A stretch of 64,000 bases of DNA from Kluyvera sichuanensis (GTDB taxonomy: Bacteria > Pseudomonadota > Gammaproteobacteria > Enterobacterales > Enterobacteriaceae). The stretch's first letter is position 1. Each line of letters begins with the position of its first letter. Location: positions 1 through 64,000 of the forward strand of contig NZ_JABBJF010000001.1 in assembly GCF_014218705.1 (NCBI RefSeq). The letters run 5' to 3'. The position numbers and the translations under genes were made by a program. This document shows positions 48,231-57,529 of this stretch, piece by piece. Below the pieces are notes generated by a model. The model did not search any database. It was not told the origin of the DNA and was given only the letters and a program-made list of their open reading frames with translations.

Positions 48231-48800
48231 GTGAAAAATAAACAACCCTGGGTGCAACCGCTCAGTCAGTTACCCCTCAGTCTGAAACCTATTGTTGCCA
48301 TGCAGCAGAAGCATTACGGCAGCGTATTGAATCCCACCCGCTGGTGGGGGCGAATGCCCCGGCTCTTCTGGTTAGTGGCGCTGTTTGTTGGCTATCTGGA
48401 GCGTAAAAAAGCGCGTCTGGACCCCACGCTACGGGCGCTGTTGATGACCCGCGTTTCCCAGCAGTGCGACTGCGCATTTTGCATTGATGCCAACAGTCTG
48501 CGTCTGGCACAGCGTAGCGGGGCGATGGATAAAGTGCTGGCGCTGGGCGATTGGCAAACCTCGACGCTGTTTTCTCCTGCTGAACGTGCGGCGCTGGGCT
48601 ACGCTGATGCGATGACCGCGACGCCGCCGTTAATTTCTGTAGCACAGAAAGAAACGTTACACTGTCACTTTAATGATGAACAAATCACGGAGATGACCGC
48701 GCTGGTGGCATTTCAGAATTTGTCGGCGCGCTTTAATACTGCGCTGGAGATCCCTTCACAGGGGCTGTGCCGCACGACGGGAAAGCACGATGCTGGATAA
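48231..48800 (+). CDS. ynjA: Carboxymuconolactone decarboxylase/AhpD-like protein YnjA
   Basis: 189 residues, similar throughout to E. coli YnjA (182 aa): HYGSVLNPTRWWGRMPRLFW and the redox-type CxxC in CDCAFCIDANSLRLA, ending FNTALEIPSQGLCR. AhpD-like fold, possible peroxidase-linked thiol role; not proven. In E. coli ynjA lies beside ynjB; here it directly precedes and overlaps ynjF by 11 bases, a rearranged order. GTG start possible variants were not preferred. Confidence 0.88.
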   Translation: MKNKQPWVQPLSQLPLSLKPIVAMQQKHYGSVLNPTRWWGRMPRLFWLVALFVGYLERKKARLDPTLRALLMTRVSQQCDCAFCIDANSLRLAQRSGAMDKVLALGDWQTSTLFSPAERAALGYADAMTATPPLISVAQKETLHCHFNDEQITEMTALVAFQNLSARFNTALEIPSQGLCRTTGKHDAG

Positions 48801-49422
48801 ACATCTTCACCCGCGCCTGAAGCCACTGTTGAACCGCACTGCGCAGGCGCTGGATAAACCCGGTATTTCCGCCGACGGCATTACGCTGCTGGGCTTTGCG
48901 ATTGGCGTTTTAGCGCTGCCGTTTCTGGCGCTGGGCTGGTACGGTGCGGCGCTGGTGGCCATCGTGGCAAATCGGTTGCTCGACGGGCTTGACGGTGCGC
49001 TGGCCCGGCGGCGTGGGCTGACGGATGCCGGCGGCTTTCTGGATATCGCCCTCGATTTTCTGTTCTACGCGCTGGTACCGTTCGGCTTTATGCTGGCAGA
49101 TCCGACGGCGAATGCCCTGGCGGGGGGCTGGTTGCTGTTTGCGTTTATGGGCACCGGCAGCAGCTTTCTGGCGTTTGCGGCGCTGGCGGCGAAGCATCAG
49201 ATTGATAACCCAGGCTACGCCCACAAATCGTTTTACTACCTTGGCGGTTTAACCGAAGGCACTGAGACGATTTTGCTGTTTGTGCTGGGCTGCTTGTTTC
49301 CGGCGTGGTTCGCGTGGATGGCGTGGATCTTTGGCGCGCTGTGCTGGCTGACGACGTTTAATCGGGTGTGGGGAGGGTACATGACGCTGAAGAACCTCCA
49401 GCGTCATAAAGAGACGGATTAG
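48790..49422 (+). CDS. ynjF: CDP-alcohol phosphatidyltransferase YnjF
   Basis: 210 residues (E. coli 206). Integral membrane enzyme class that joins a CDP-alcohol lipid to an alcohol acceptor. The signature DGxxARx8Gx3Dx3D is intact (DGALARRRGLTDAGGFLDIALD). About five to six transmembrane segments. Substrate unknown. Starts inside the end of ynjA and ends 4 bases over the convergent ynjE. Confidence 0.93.
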   Translation: MLDKHLHPRLKPLLNRTAQALDKPGISADGITLLGFAIGVLALPFLALGWYGAALVAIVANRLLDGLDGALARRRGLTDAGGFLDIALDFLFYALVPFGFMLADPTANALAGGWLLFAFMGTGSSFLAFAALAAKHQIDNPGYAHKSFYYLGGLTEGTETILLFVLGCLFPAWFAWMAWIFGALCWLTTFNRVWGGYMTLKNLQRHKETD

Positions 49423-50723
49423 CGAGAACTGTCCGGGCCGCGATCGCCGGTGGAAACCGGGTTTTTAGGGTTGCTGCTCCACTCGTACCAGCCGCCGTCG
49501 TAGACGCTGACGTTCTGCCAGCCCATCGCACGGGCGTACATAAAGGTCTCAGACGCGCGCCAGCCGGTGCCGCAATAGAAGGAGACCTGCTGGGTTGGCA
49601 GAATGTTCCAGGATTTCCACATCGCTGCGATATCGTCTGCGCTGCGCATGGTGCCGTCCGGGTTATGGAAATCTTCCATATGGGTGGAGTCGCTACCCGC
49701 ATGGCCCCAACGAGCGCCAGCAATCTCACCTTTTGGCTTAATGTAGCTGTAGCCGCTGGTGGTGCCGATAAATTCCGGCCACGAGCGAATGCTGACCAGC
49801 GACGCATCCTGACGATGCAGCAGGCTGCGCGCCTGTTCCATATCCAGCATCAACTGCGGTTGGGCGGGGATGGTGATGCCGAAGTCTGGCGCCGGAGCCA
49901 CGTCTTTCGGCAGGCCGCGTTCCACCGGCAGACCTGCATCGGACCAGGTTTTCCAGCCGCCGTCCAGCAGGCGCACATCTTTCACGCCCGCATACAGCAT
50001 AATTTGTGCGACACGCGCCGCCGCATAGACATCGCGACCGTAAAGAATAACGGTGGTGTCATGGCGGATGCCGTGTTTCGCCAGCATCGCTTTGAGCTTA
50101 TCGTCAGAAACCTTATTCCACAGCGGCTCGCTTTCCACCTCGTTGGTGTCGATATAGTCTGCGTTCGGAATATGGCTGACCAGGTAAAGTTTCGGCGCGC
50201 CCCAGGCAGCTTCAATCACTTTAACGTCGCCCGCCGGTTTTGCCGGAACGTTTTTTCCCTGCTGTAAATCATGCAGCCACTGCGGGTATACCAGTTGTTC
50301 GAAGTGCGGCAGCTTTTGCAGGCGGTCTGGCTGCTCCAGCGCATCGCTCAGGGTGGAGATATTGTTGAAGCCCGCGTGTTTCAGACGTTTGGCGACCGCC
50401 TCGTTGTCTTTACTGTCGCCGTAAAGTGCGATGTCGGTGGTTTTACTCAGCTGATGCTGCTGCGCCCACGCGCTAAGCTGCTCGTCGTTCATCGCGGAGA
50501 GCCAGCTAGCGGAGAGGTTTAACGCGCCCGGTTCGTGGCCCTGCGTGCCGTTGGCATGCTGAGGCCAGCCGTTGTAAAACGCGCTCATGCGCGTATCAAT
50601 GGCGGTGCCATTTTGCTGCAGCAGGTGGGTCAAGGTTAAGGTTTTTGCCGTTTCGGCAGCAAAGACAGAGGAAGCGAGGCCAAGCGCAACGGCCAGCGCG
50701 GTCAGTTGAGAAACACGTTTCAT
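49419..50723 (-). CDS. ynjE: Periplasmic rhodanese-family thiosulfate sulfurtransferase YnjE
   Basis: 434 residues from the ATG giving MKRVSQLTALAVALGL, with a signal peptide ending at VFA. Tandem rhodanese domains as in E. coli YnjE (435 aa). Catalytic Cys in VSFYCGTGWRASETF. The start chosen is 11 codons inside the longest frame, as supported by GGATG upstream and the signal peptide. Lies downstream of ynjD on the same strand and may be part of that transcript. Role in periplasmic sulfur transfer not established. Confidence 0.93.
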   Translation of the reverse strand: MKRVSQLTALAVALGLASSVFAAETAKTLTLTHLLQQNGTAIDTRMSAFYNGWPQHANGTQGHEPGALNLSASWLSAMNDEQLSAWAQQHQLSKTTDIALYGDSKDNEAVAKRLKHAGFNNISTLSDALEQPDRLQKLPHFEQLVYPQWLHDLQQGKNVPAKPAGDVKVIEAAWGAPKLYLVSHIPNADYIDTNEVESEPLWNKVSDDKLKAMLAKHGIRHDTTVILYGRDVYAAARVAQIMLYAGVKDVRLLDGGWKTWSDAGLPVERGLPKDVAPAPDFGITIPAQPQLMLDMEQARSLLHRQDASLVSIRSWPEFIGTTSGYSYIKPKGEIAGARWGHAGSDSTHMEDFHNPDGTMRSADDIAAMWKSWNILPTQQVSFYCGTGWRASETFMYARAMGWQNVSVYDGGWYEWSSNPKNPVSTGDRGPDSSR

Positions 50724-50807
50724 CAAATCATCCGACGAGGAAAAAAGGAGCATCATTCTGAACCTCTAGAGGGGGAAATACCTTGCGTTAACGCAGTATT
50801 TCCCGCG

Positions 50808-51440
50808 TCAATGCCAGTTTGCTAACTGCAAACAGACGGCGTCGGTGGGGACATCATCCGGGTCGTGAGTCACCTGCACCACGGGAATGTGTAACTGGCG
50901 GAGTTCGGCGAACACCCATTGGCGAAAACTGCCGCGCAGCGGCCCGTCGAGGCGGCTAAATGGCTCATCCAGCAGCAGCGCGTCGGGTTCTGCCAGCAGC
51001 GCGCGCAGCAGCGCTACGCGGGCGCGCTGGCCACCGGAAAGGGTGGCCGGGTCACGACGATAAAAACCGTCCAGCCCCGCCTGCGCCAGCGCCAGCTCAA
51101 CGCGAGGCTGGCGGGCATGACGGGTAACGGTCGCGGGCAGCGCTAGCTGCAGGTTCTGCCCGACGCTCATATTGTCGAACAGCAACGCGTCCTGGAACAG
51201 CACGCCGATGCGCCGTTTCTCAGTAGGTAGCGGATCGCAGCGGCGGCCGTTAAGCCACAGTTCGCCTTGTGCGCGAAAGGCGCCATCGAGCGCGCCGACC
51301 ATCCACGAAAACAGCGTCGACTTTCCGCAACCAGACGGCCCCATCAGCGTCACAATTTCGCCCGCCGCGACGGTGAAGTTAACCTCGCGCAACAGTGGCT
51401 GACCGCCGAGCGTGAGCGTCAGATTGTTGACCTGCAACAT
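50808..51440 (-). CDS. ynjD: ABC transporter ATPase YnjD
   Basis: 210 residues from ATG 51440 (E. coli 217). Walker A GPSGCGKST, signature LSGGQRARVAL and Walker B ALLLDEPFS present. Its start codon shares one base with the ynjC stop codon, so translation is coupled; the longer upstream frame overlaps ynjC and is not used. Energises the YnjBC importer. Substrate unknown. Confidence 0.94.
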   Translation of the reverse strand: MLQVNNLTLTLGGQPLLREVNFTVAAGEIVTLMGPSGCGKSTLFSWMVGALDGAFRAQGELWLNGRRCDPLPTEKRRIGVLFQDALLFDNMSVGQNLQLALPATVTRHARQPRVELALAQAGLDGFYRRDPATLSGGQRARVALLRALLAEPDALLLDEPFSRLDGPLRGSFRQWVFAELRQLHIPVVQVTHDPDDVPTDAVCLQLANWH

Positions 51441-52975
51441 TAGCGTAATCCCCGGCGTAAATGGCCGATACGGCGCGCCAGCAGCGCGGTAAGTAAAAAG
51501 AAGCCCATCGGCAGCAACAGCTGCCATAGCGCCTGGGCGGCAAGCGTCGCGGTTACGCCGCCGCTGCTCAGCGCCACGGCTTCGGTGGTCAGCGTGGGCA
51601 CGCGTCCACCGCCAAGCCATTGGGTGGGCAGATACTGGGCGATACTCACGGAAAAGCCGACCGCCAGCGCCGACAGCAGCGGGCGAACGATCAGCGGGCA
51701 CTTCAGCCGTAGGAAAATCGCCCCACGCTGCCAGCCAAGCGTTTTTGCCAGCAGTATCTGGCGCGGGTCAATTTTCTGCCAGGCCGGGCGAAGTACAAAC
51801 AGCATCCATGGCACTACCCACAGCAGATGCCCCCACAGCACGGTAGCGAACTGCCCATCGAGCCAGCCATAAAGCGCCAGTTGATATTGTCCTGCGGCCA
51901 GCGGCAGTGCGGGTAACAGCAGCGGAAGGTTGAGCCAACCCTGTACCCGGCGTGGCCCCCATTCCAGCCACAGTAGGCAGACCACCGCACCGATCGGCGC
52001 GGACAGCAGCCCCAGCCACAGACTGTTGTTGAAGGTATCGGCATCGGGCAGAGTGGCGTGCGCTTGCAACATCAGAAACAGGGTACAGACTAATCCGCTG
52101 AGCGGCAGCAGCAGGCCGACTATTCGTCCTGGGGCTTGCGAGAAACTGGGGCGTCGTACGCCGTTCAACCTGGGCAGTCGTCGTTGCCAGAGCGACCAGA
52201 GGCCTGCGGCGGTACCGGCAAGTAGCGCCAGCAACACCAGTAACAGCAGGCAGGTCAGTTCACCTTTGACCTGATCCTCTGGGGCTGCCGAATTCAGCCA
52301 TTGCCAGGCCAGCACCGCCAGCGTCGGCGGGTTACCGGGGCCGATAATCGTCGCCACGTCGACCACCGACAGCGTCCAGGCCGCGGTGGCCAGCAGCGCC
52401 ACCTTGAGCGAGGGCATCAATGCCGGAAGAATAACCCGGGTCAGGCACTGCCCGCGCCCGTAGCCGAGGCTTTTAAACACCACCACCTGTTCTGCCAGCC
52501 GGCGTTCGCCGAGTAGCGCCCAGCACACCCACAGTAAAAAGCCGCTCTCTTTGACCGCCAGCACCAGACCCAGCCCGATACCGTAACGGTCCTGAAATGG
52601 GCTGAGCATCGGCAGCAAACGATAGAGCGCGCCGCCTTCGGCAAACAGCAATAGCGCGCAGGTGGCGAAAGCCACGTGCGGTAGCGCCAGCAGCCAGGGC
52701 AGCCGGGAAGAGAGCCGCTGCCAGCCCGCAGAAGGCCAAAGCGTCGCGATGACCAGTAGCGCCAGCACCAGCGCGCCACCAACCGAGAGCAGCGTGGAGA
52801 CGATCGTCGCGGTCAGTGCCTGTATCAGCTGCGGGTCGGTGAGCAGTTGTTGCCAGTGGGCGAGCGAAAACGCTGGTCTTAACAGCAGACCGGCAGCGGG
52901 AAGCAGGGGCAGATAGATAATCAGCATCATGCCCCAGCAAAGTAGAATCAGTGCGTACCGTAACGGCGCAGCCAT
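51440..52975 (-). CDS. ynjC: ABC transporter permease YnjC
   Basis: 511 residues, the E. coli length, with about twelve hydrophobic helices and two permease cores (fused dimer type, as in thiamine or iron importers). Overlaps ynjB by 28 bases and ynjD by one. Inner membrane. Substrate unknown. Confidence 0.94.
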   Translation of the reverse strand: MAAPLRYALILLCWGMMLIIYLPLLPAAGLLLRPAFSLAHWQQLLTDPQLIQALTATIVSTLLSVGGALVLALLVIATLWPSAGWQRLSSRLPWLLALPHVAFATCALLLFAEGGALYRLLPMLSPFQDRYGIGLGLVLAVKESGFLLWVCWALLGERRLAEQVVVFKSLGYGRGQCLTRVILPALMPSLKVALLATAAWTLSVVDVATIIGPGNPPTLAVLAWQWLNSAAPEDQVKGELTCLLLLVLLALLAGTAAGLWSLWQRRLPRLNGVRRPSFSQAPGRIVGLLLPLSGLVCTLFLMLQAHATLPDADTFNNSLWLGLLSAPIGAVVCLLWLEWGPRRVQGWLNLPLLLPALPLAAGQYQLALYGWLDGQFATVLWGHLLWVVPWMLFVLRPAWQKIDPRQILLAKTLGWQRGAIFLRLKCPLIVRPLLSALAVGFSVSIAQYLPTQWLGGGRVPTLTTEAVALSSGGVTATLAAQALWQLLLPMGFFLLTALLARRIGHLRRGLR

Positions 52976-54141
52976 TCCTGCTCCAGCGCATTCACCCAGG
53001 CAGCGTGCGGCTCAGCCAGTACTTTCGGCGCGTGTTCCGGGATAAGCGATTGCAGCGTTTTTTGCTGTTCGGGACTTAGCTTTGCCGGATCCAGCACGCT
53101 GGGGTCGCCCCATACCGCTGGATCGGCCTTGCGCAACTGTGCTTCAGGGGAGAGCAGGAAGTTTGCCACCACCTGCGCCCCGGCGCTGGCGGAAGCGTTC
53201 GCCGGAATTGTCACGAAGTGCACGTTGCCCAGCATGCCGCTCTGGAAACCAAAGCTGTAGCTGTCCTTCGGCAGTTCGCCTTTTGCCACTTTCTGCTTCG
53301 CGTGCATCGGGTTAAAGGTGAGGGAGAGGCGCAGCGAACCGTTGCTCAGCATAGCGTCCATTCGCGCCGGTGAAGGGGGGAAATCTTTACCATTGCGCCA
53401 CAGCAACGGGTGCAGCGTGTCAAGATAGGCCCACAGCGGTGCGGTGACGGCAGCAAAGGTCTTTGCCTGCGGCGGCTGTTTCAGCGCATCCGGCTGGGTG
53501 GTGAGGTTGATTAACAGCTGCTCAAGCAGCGCAGTGCCGGTGAAGTCGGGTGGGCGCGGGTAGGTCACCGTGCCGGGATGGGCTTTGGCAAATTCGAGCA
53601 GCGCCTGCGGTGAGTCCGGCGGCTGCGGCGTTTGCTGCTGGCGAGCAATAAAGGTCAGCTGTGCGCTGCCCCATGGCGATTCTGCGCCTTCCACCGGTAC
53701 CGAGAAATCTTCCCGCACCGGTTTGCTCACATCCACATAGCGCCAGTTCGGTAACTGCTCCGCCCAACCGGTACGCAGCAGGTTGGCCTCTTTCAGCGCG
53801 CGGAAGTTTTCACCGTTGACCCACAACAAATCGACCGATCCGTTAGTCTTACGCCCGGCCTGCGCTTCGGTCTGAATGCGCTTTACGGTGTCTGCCGCAT
53901 CGGCAATGTGTACGATGCGCAGGTTAATGGCGTAATCACGCTTCACTTCACCGCTCACCCAGTCAAGATAGTGGTTCACTGCTTCATCGCCACCCCAGGC
54001 GTTAAACCAGACGGTTTGCCCTTTGGCCTCGTTTTCCACCTGCTGCCAGCTTTGCGCGTGAACCGTCAATGGACTCAGCGCCAATAGGCCAAGCCCCAAC
54101 AGCCCAGCGCGCAGGCGATGTACATCTGCGTGATAACGCAT
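52948..54141 (-). CDS. ynjB: ABC transporter solute-binding protein YnjB
   Basis: 397 residues with signal peptide ending at VHA (about residue 29). Extracellular solute-binding fold: WFNAWGGDEAVNHYLDWVSGEV at the ligand lobe. Starts on the last base of ydjZ stop (one-base overlap). Periplasmic receptor of YnjBCD; ligand unknown, with thiamine-like or putrescine-like proteins being distant relatives. Confidence 0.94.
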   Translation of the reverse strand: MRYHADVHRLRAGLLGLGLLALSPLTVHAQSWQQVENEAKGQTVWFNAWGGDEAVNHYLDWVSGEVKRDYAINLRIVHIADAADTVKRIQTEAQAGRKTNGSVDLLWVNGENFRALKEANLLRTGWAEQLPNWRYVDVSKPVREDFSVPVEGAESPWGSAQLTFIARQQQTPQPPDSPQALLEFAKAHPGTVTYPRPPDFTGTALLEQLLINLTTQPDALKQPPQAKTFAAVTAPLWAYLDTLHPLLWRNGKDFPPSPARMDAMLSNGSLRLSLTFNPMHAKQKVAKGELPKDSYSFGFQSGMLGNVHFVTIPANASASAGAQVVANFLLSPEAQLRKADPAVWGDPSVLDPAKLSPEQQKTLQSLIPEHAPKVLAEPHAAWVNALEQEWLRRYGTH

Positions 54142-54842
54142 CAGGAATTCCTCTTTTGTCGTTCATGATAGAACGTCTTAGCGACAACGATAACGATAGT
54201 CAGTGCGAACAAAATAAACAGCCCGGTGACAAACCAGAAGGTGCCGCCGGTGAGCAGGCTGCCGACCCATGAATAGACGATGGTGGCGGGAAGCTGACCA
54301 ATACCTGTGGCGATAAAAAAGTGGCGAAAGCGCAGCGACGTCAGCCCGGCGGCGTAGCTCACCGGGTCGAAGGGGACGAAAGGCAGCAGGCGGCAGACTA
54401 AAATGGTGTGCTTGCCGTAGCGTTCAAAGAAGCCGTCTATGCTTTTAAGCACCATTTTTCCGGTCAGCTTTTCGACCACTCCGCGCCCCATCAGCCGGGC
54501 GATGTAGAAGCATAGCGCGGCACCGGCCATCGAGCTGGTCCACGAGAGCACCGCGCCCCAGAATGCGCCGAACAGCGAGGCATTGGCGAAGGTGATAAGA
54601 AAGGCGGGCAGTGGGGCGGCAACGGCCTGAAAAATCATCAGTACAAAGGAGACGGCGGCGGCCTGTGATCCATAGGAGTGGATAAACCGCTCGATGCCCT
54701 GCTGGTCGACGGCGAGAAACGCGGTCAGGCTATGATCGATAAACGCATTCACGCTCGGAATACACCACCAGGCCAGCAGCAGCGCAATAAACGCGGTGAG
54801 CAGCAGCAGACGGAAAAACAGCGTGGCGTTGCGTGATGCCAT
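54141..54842 (-). CDS. ydjZ: TVP38/TMEM64 (DedA-like) membrane protein YdjZ
   Basis: 233 residues (E. coli 235). VTT-domain membrane protein: conserved ALFGAFWGAVLSWTSSMAGA and the RLLPFVPFDPVSYAAGLTSL loop. About five to six helices. Its start codon shares a base with the ydjX stop; its stop shares a base with ynjB. In E. coli ydjY separates the pair; here it is absent. Confidence 0.93.
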   Translation of the reverse strand: MASRNATLFFRLLLLTAFIALLLAWWCIPSVNAFIDHSLTAFLAVDQQGIERFIHSYGSQAAAVSFVLMIFQAVAAPLPAFLITFANASLFGAFWGAVLSWTSSMAGAALCFYIARLMGRGVVEKLTGKMVLKSIDGFFERYGKHTILVCRLLPFVPFDPVSYAAGLTSLRFRHFFIATGIGQLPATIVYSWVGSLLTGGTFWFVTGLFILFALTIVIVVAKTFYHERQKRNS

Positions 54843-55538
54843 CAGCGCTCCTCCTCGGAAAGGTCAACGCGTCTATGCCGGGCATAGCGTTTGGCCGCCT
54901 GCACCAGCGCAAACAGCGCCAACCCGGCGAGGCTCAGTTTGAGGATAAACGCCAGCGTCAGGCCGTGTGCCGCCAGTTCGCTTGCCATCAGCGTATAGAT
55001 AAAAATTCCCGGCAGCGTGGTCAGCGCAGAGATCAGGGTATAGGGCCAGAAGGGGATGGCAGTCAGTCCGTAGGCGTAGTTTTGGATATTGTACGGAAAG
55101 AGCGGAATGAGCCGGGTAAGAATCAGAAAGTCGATACCGCTGCGGGCTATGCCCCGTTCAATCGCCTGAAAGGTGGCGGTGTGCCCGACGTATTTAAGCA
55201 GCAGCGCGCGCCCGAGCCAGCGGGCGAGCAGGAAGGAGAGCGCCGAGGCAGCAGTGGCGGCAATCAGCGACAGCAGCGTGCCGAGCCATGGACCAAAGGC
55301 AATGCCACCGACCAGCACCAGCACGCTGCCGGGCAGCAGGCATACCGTGGCGAGGATAAACAGGGCAATGTAGATGATGTAGCCAAGCGCGCCGCTTTGG
55401 CGGACCAGTTCCTGCAGGTGGCGGAAGTTGGTGACCAGGTCAGCGAGGTCGAAGGTGTGGATCAGGATAGCGAGCAGGCTGATGACAGCGACAATGAGCA
55501 GGAGCTTAGTGGCTGTGTGGTAGTGACTTCTTTTGCAT
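54842..55538 (-). pseudogene. ydjX: TVP38/TMEM64 membrane protein YdjX, frameshifted near its start
   Basis: The conserved body (LVGGIAFGPWLGTLLSLIA, LTRLIPLFPYNIQNYAYGL) matches E. coli YdjX (236 aa). A strong start, GGAGGACCCCC-ATG, lies at 55538, but this frame reads only MQKKSLPHSH and then TAA. The YdjX frame is the next one: open from KLLLIVAVISLLAILIHTF onward, without any ATG, GTG or TTG until 55324, which is deep in the protein. The total length 697 is 3n+1, so one extra base near 55508 explains it. Either a real frameshift mutation, a sequencing error or programmed slippage. Head of the ydjX-ydjZ-ynjBCD chain. Confidence 0.8.
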
Positions 55539-56276
55539 GGGGGTCCTCCTGCCGGGAAGAAAAAGTGCGCGCGACGGTATTATAGATTAGTGGTCACTGC
55601 AAGATATTAGCGTTGGTTTATTGATTTTGCTCAGAATTTTTCATTGTAGGTTTCGGGTTGGGTGCGGGGTTCGGTTTGGATCATCACTCTGTTGCGCTCC
55701 CTTCCAGCGCTAGCCATATAAATTGTATTGGCGCAGGGAGCGCGCAAGGGGCGGCCAATCGCCGCCGCCCCCTGCACCCCCGGGCTCTGGCGGCAAAATC
55801 GCCGCTTCGCGGTTCCCTCAGCTTATCCCTTCCGGCTTCGGGTCGGGCGCGAGGCAACGTCCCTGTAAAACCGCGCCCTCAGCCCACATCCATGTGGGCT
55901 GACCCGGCCTACAGGGAACGCTTCGGCGATTTAGACGCCACCCAAAACCGTGCGGTCTTTTAGTTAACAGCAAAAAACAGTCTTTCTGAAACCGATGAGT
56001 CCCCGCTGGAAATCGGCGAGCCGTAGCACGGAAGACAAGGTCAGTCCGCCATGGATGGCGGACTGAGGCGAACCGAGACAGGACGTCGAGTTTCGCCGTG
56101 CCGCAGGCTGGAGTCGTAGGCGAGCGCAGTGCGAAGCACCGATTTCCCTGCGGGGCCGCGGGGATTGCCAAGGGGTGCGCGGCCGCACCCCTTGGCCCGT
56201 TCACCGGTGATGGAACTTCATATTCCACCTAACGTAAAGTGAACGGAACAGGTGCACTAAACTAGCAAATACGAGC
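55539..56276. other. 738-bp noncoding gap with a GC-rich, multi-hairpin element
   Basis: Between ydjX and xthA. No credible gene. From about 55660 to 56210 the DNA is GC-rich and full of perfect inverted repeats: 55694-55702/55735-55743 (9 bp); 55748-55755/55764-55771 (8 bp); 55881-55889/55892-55900 (9 bp) nested in 55861-55867/55910-55916 (7 bp); 56041-56052/56055-56066 (12 bp); 56167-56179/56184-56196 (13 bp). The edges (55600-55650 and 56220-56276) are AT-richer. It may be a structured RNA, a composite intergenic repeat or the remnant of a mobile unit. Confidence 0.7.
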
Positions 56277-57080
56277 TTATTTAAACGTTGCCCACACCGG
56301 TGCATGGTCCGATGGCTTCTCCATCCCACGGATCTCATAATCAATCCCCGTCTCCACGCAGTGCGCCGCCAGCGGCTGGCTTGCCAGCAGCAAATCAATA
56401 CGCAGCCCACGATTATCGTCAAACCCTTTGGAGCGGTAATCAAACCACGAGAAACGATCGTTGGTTTCTGGATTGGCATTACGGAACGTATCCACCAGAC
56501 CCCAGCCCAGCAGACGCTGCATCCACTCGCGCTCTTCCGGCAGGAACGAGCACTTACCGGTGCGCAGCCAGCGCTTACGGCTATCTTCGCCAATCCCGAT
56601 ATCGAGATCGGTCGGGCTGATGTTCATATCGCCCATAATCAGCACCGGGTTCTCTTTACTCAGACGGGTTTCCAGATAATCCTGCAAATCCTGATAAAAC
56701 TTGGTTTTGGCCGGGAATTTGGTTTCATGGTCGCGGCTCTCGCCCTGCGGGAAATAGCCGTTCATCACCGTCACGTTGCCGAAGGGTGACGGCACTTCGG
56801 CGATGATCAGACGACGCTGCGCCTCGGGATCATCGGTCGGGAAACCACGGTGCACGGCAATCGGTTCGGCTTTGGTCAGCAGCGCAACGCCATAGTGGCC
56901 TTTTTGTCCGTGGTAGAACACGTGGTAACCGAGCTTCGCCACCTCTTCCAGGGGGAACATGTCGTCGTGAACCTTGGTCTCCTGCAGGCCAATCACATCA
57001 GGCTGATGTTTTTCAACGATGGCTTGCAGTTGATGAGGGCGGGCGCGCAGGCCGTTGATATTAAAAGAGACAAATTTCAT
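56277..57080 (-). CDS. xthA: Exonuclease III
   Basis: 268 residues from [14 protein letters not shown], exactly the E. coli length; four more codons upstream are not used. AP endonuclease and 3'-exonuclease in base excision repair. Catalytic residues: Glu in LQETKV, Asp/Asn in GDMNISPTD, and SDHAPVW at the end. Monocistronic, divergent from the ast operon. Confidence 0.97.
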   Translation of the reverse strand: MKFVSFNINGLRARPHQLQAIVEKHQPDVIGLQETKVHDDMFPLEEVAKLGYHVFYHGQKGHYGVALLTKAEPIAVHRGFPTDDPEAQRRLIIAEVPSPFGNVTVMNGYFPQGESRDHETKFPAKTKFYQDLQDYLETRLSKENPVLIMGDMNISPTDLDIGIGEDSRKRWLRTGKCSFLPEEREWMQRLLGWGLVDTFRNANPETNDRFSWFDYRSKGFDDNRGLRIDLLLASQPLAAHCVETGIDYEIRGMEKPSDHAPVWATFK

Positions 57081-57529
57081 AGTGGTCGTCACTTTACCTG
57101 GTGAATTGTGACGGGATAGTAGCAGAATTTAACGTACCTCGCTGCCTTCGCCCGGCGGTATCGCCAATTTCTTTTATTACCGCTGCCATGTTGCAGAGCA
57201 AAAACTGCACCAGATTGAGGCAATCTGCGCCGTAATAAGGCGTAAATCTACGATAAATTTCGCAGTTGATCACAAATCCAGAATGATATTTTGTGGATGC
57301 ATAATATTTCTTAATTTCGCCCTGCAATCATCGCCTGATGTCACTAATATTCACTTTTTATGCATTTGTGGTGAATAAGCGCCTTTTGTAACTCATTGAT
57401 ATTTCGTTATCGAACCTCGTTTATGCATTTTTACCTCTCGCTGGCACGAACCGTGCAATCTACATTTAAAGGGAAAAACATCAATTCATTAACATAAAAT
57501 AAACCATTTATTTACTTATCGAGGTCGCT
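57081..57529. other. 449-bp divergent control region xthA/ast
   Basis: Contains the ast sigma-54 promoter at the right end. A TGCACC-AGATT-GAGGCA stretch near 57206 is a weak NtrC-like site. AT-rich sequence near 57350-57410 could hold ArgR sites, but no clear box was identified. No gene supported. Confidence 0.5.
57442..57457 (+). promoter_or_regulatory. Sigma-54 promoter of the ast operon
   Basis: TGGCACGAACCGTGCA matches the -24/-12 consensus with one mismatch in the -12 element. It lies ~75 bases upstream of astC, in line with the NtrC/sigma-54 control of ast known in E. coli and Salmonella. Confidence 0.8.

Noticed and set aside
55658..56228. Short open frames (101 aa plus strand, 136 aa minus strand) in the ydjX-xthA gap
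   Set aside because: They run through perfect hairpins, have no ribosome sites, no domain and unusual composition. Treated as noncoding.
57094..57327. 77-codon frame upstream of xthA
   Set aside because: Lies in the divergent control region, no ribosome site, no recognisable product.
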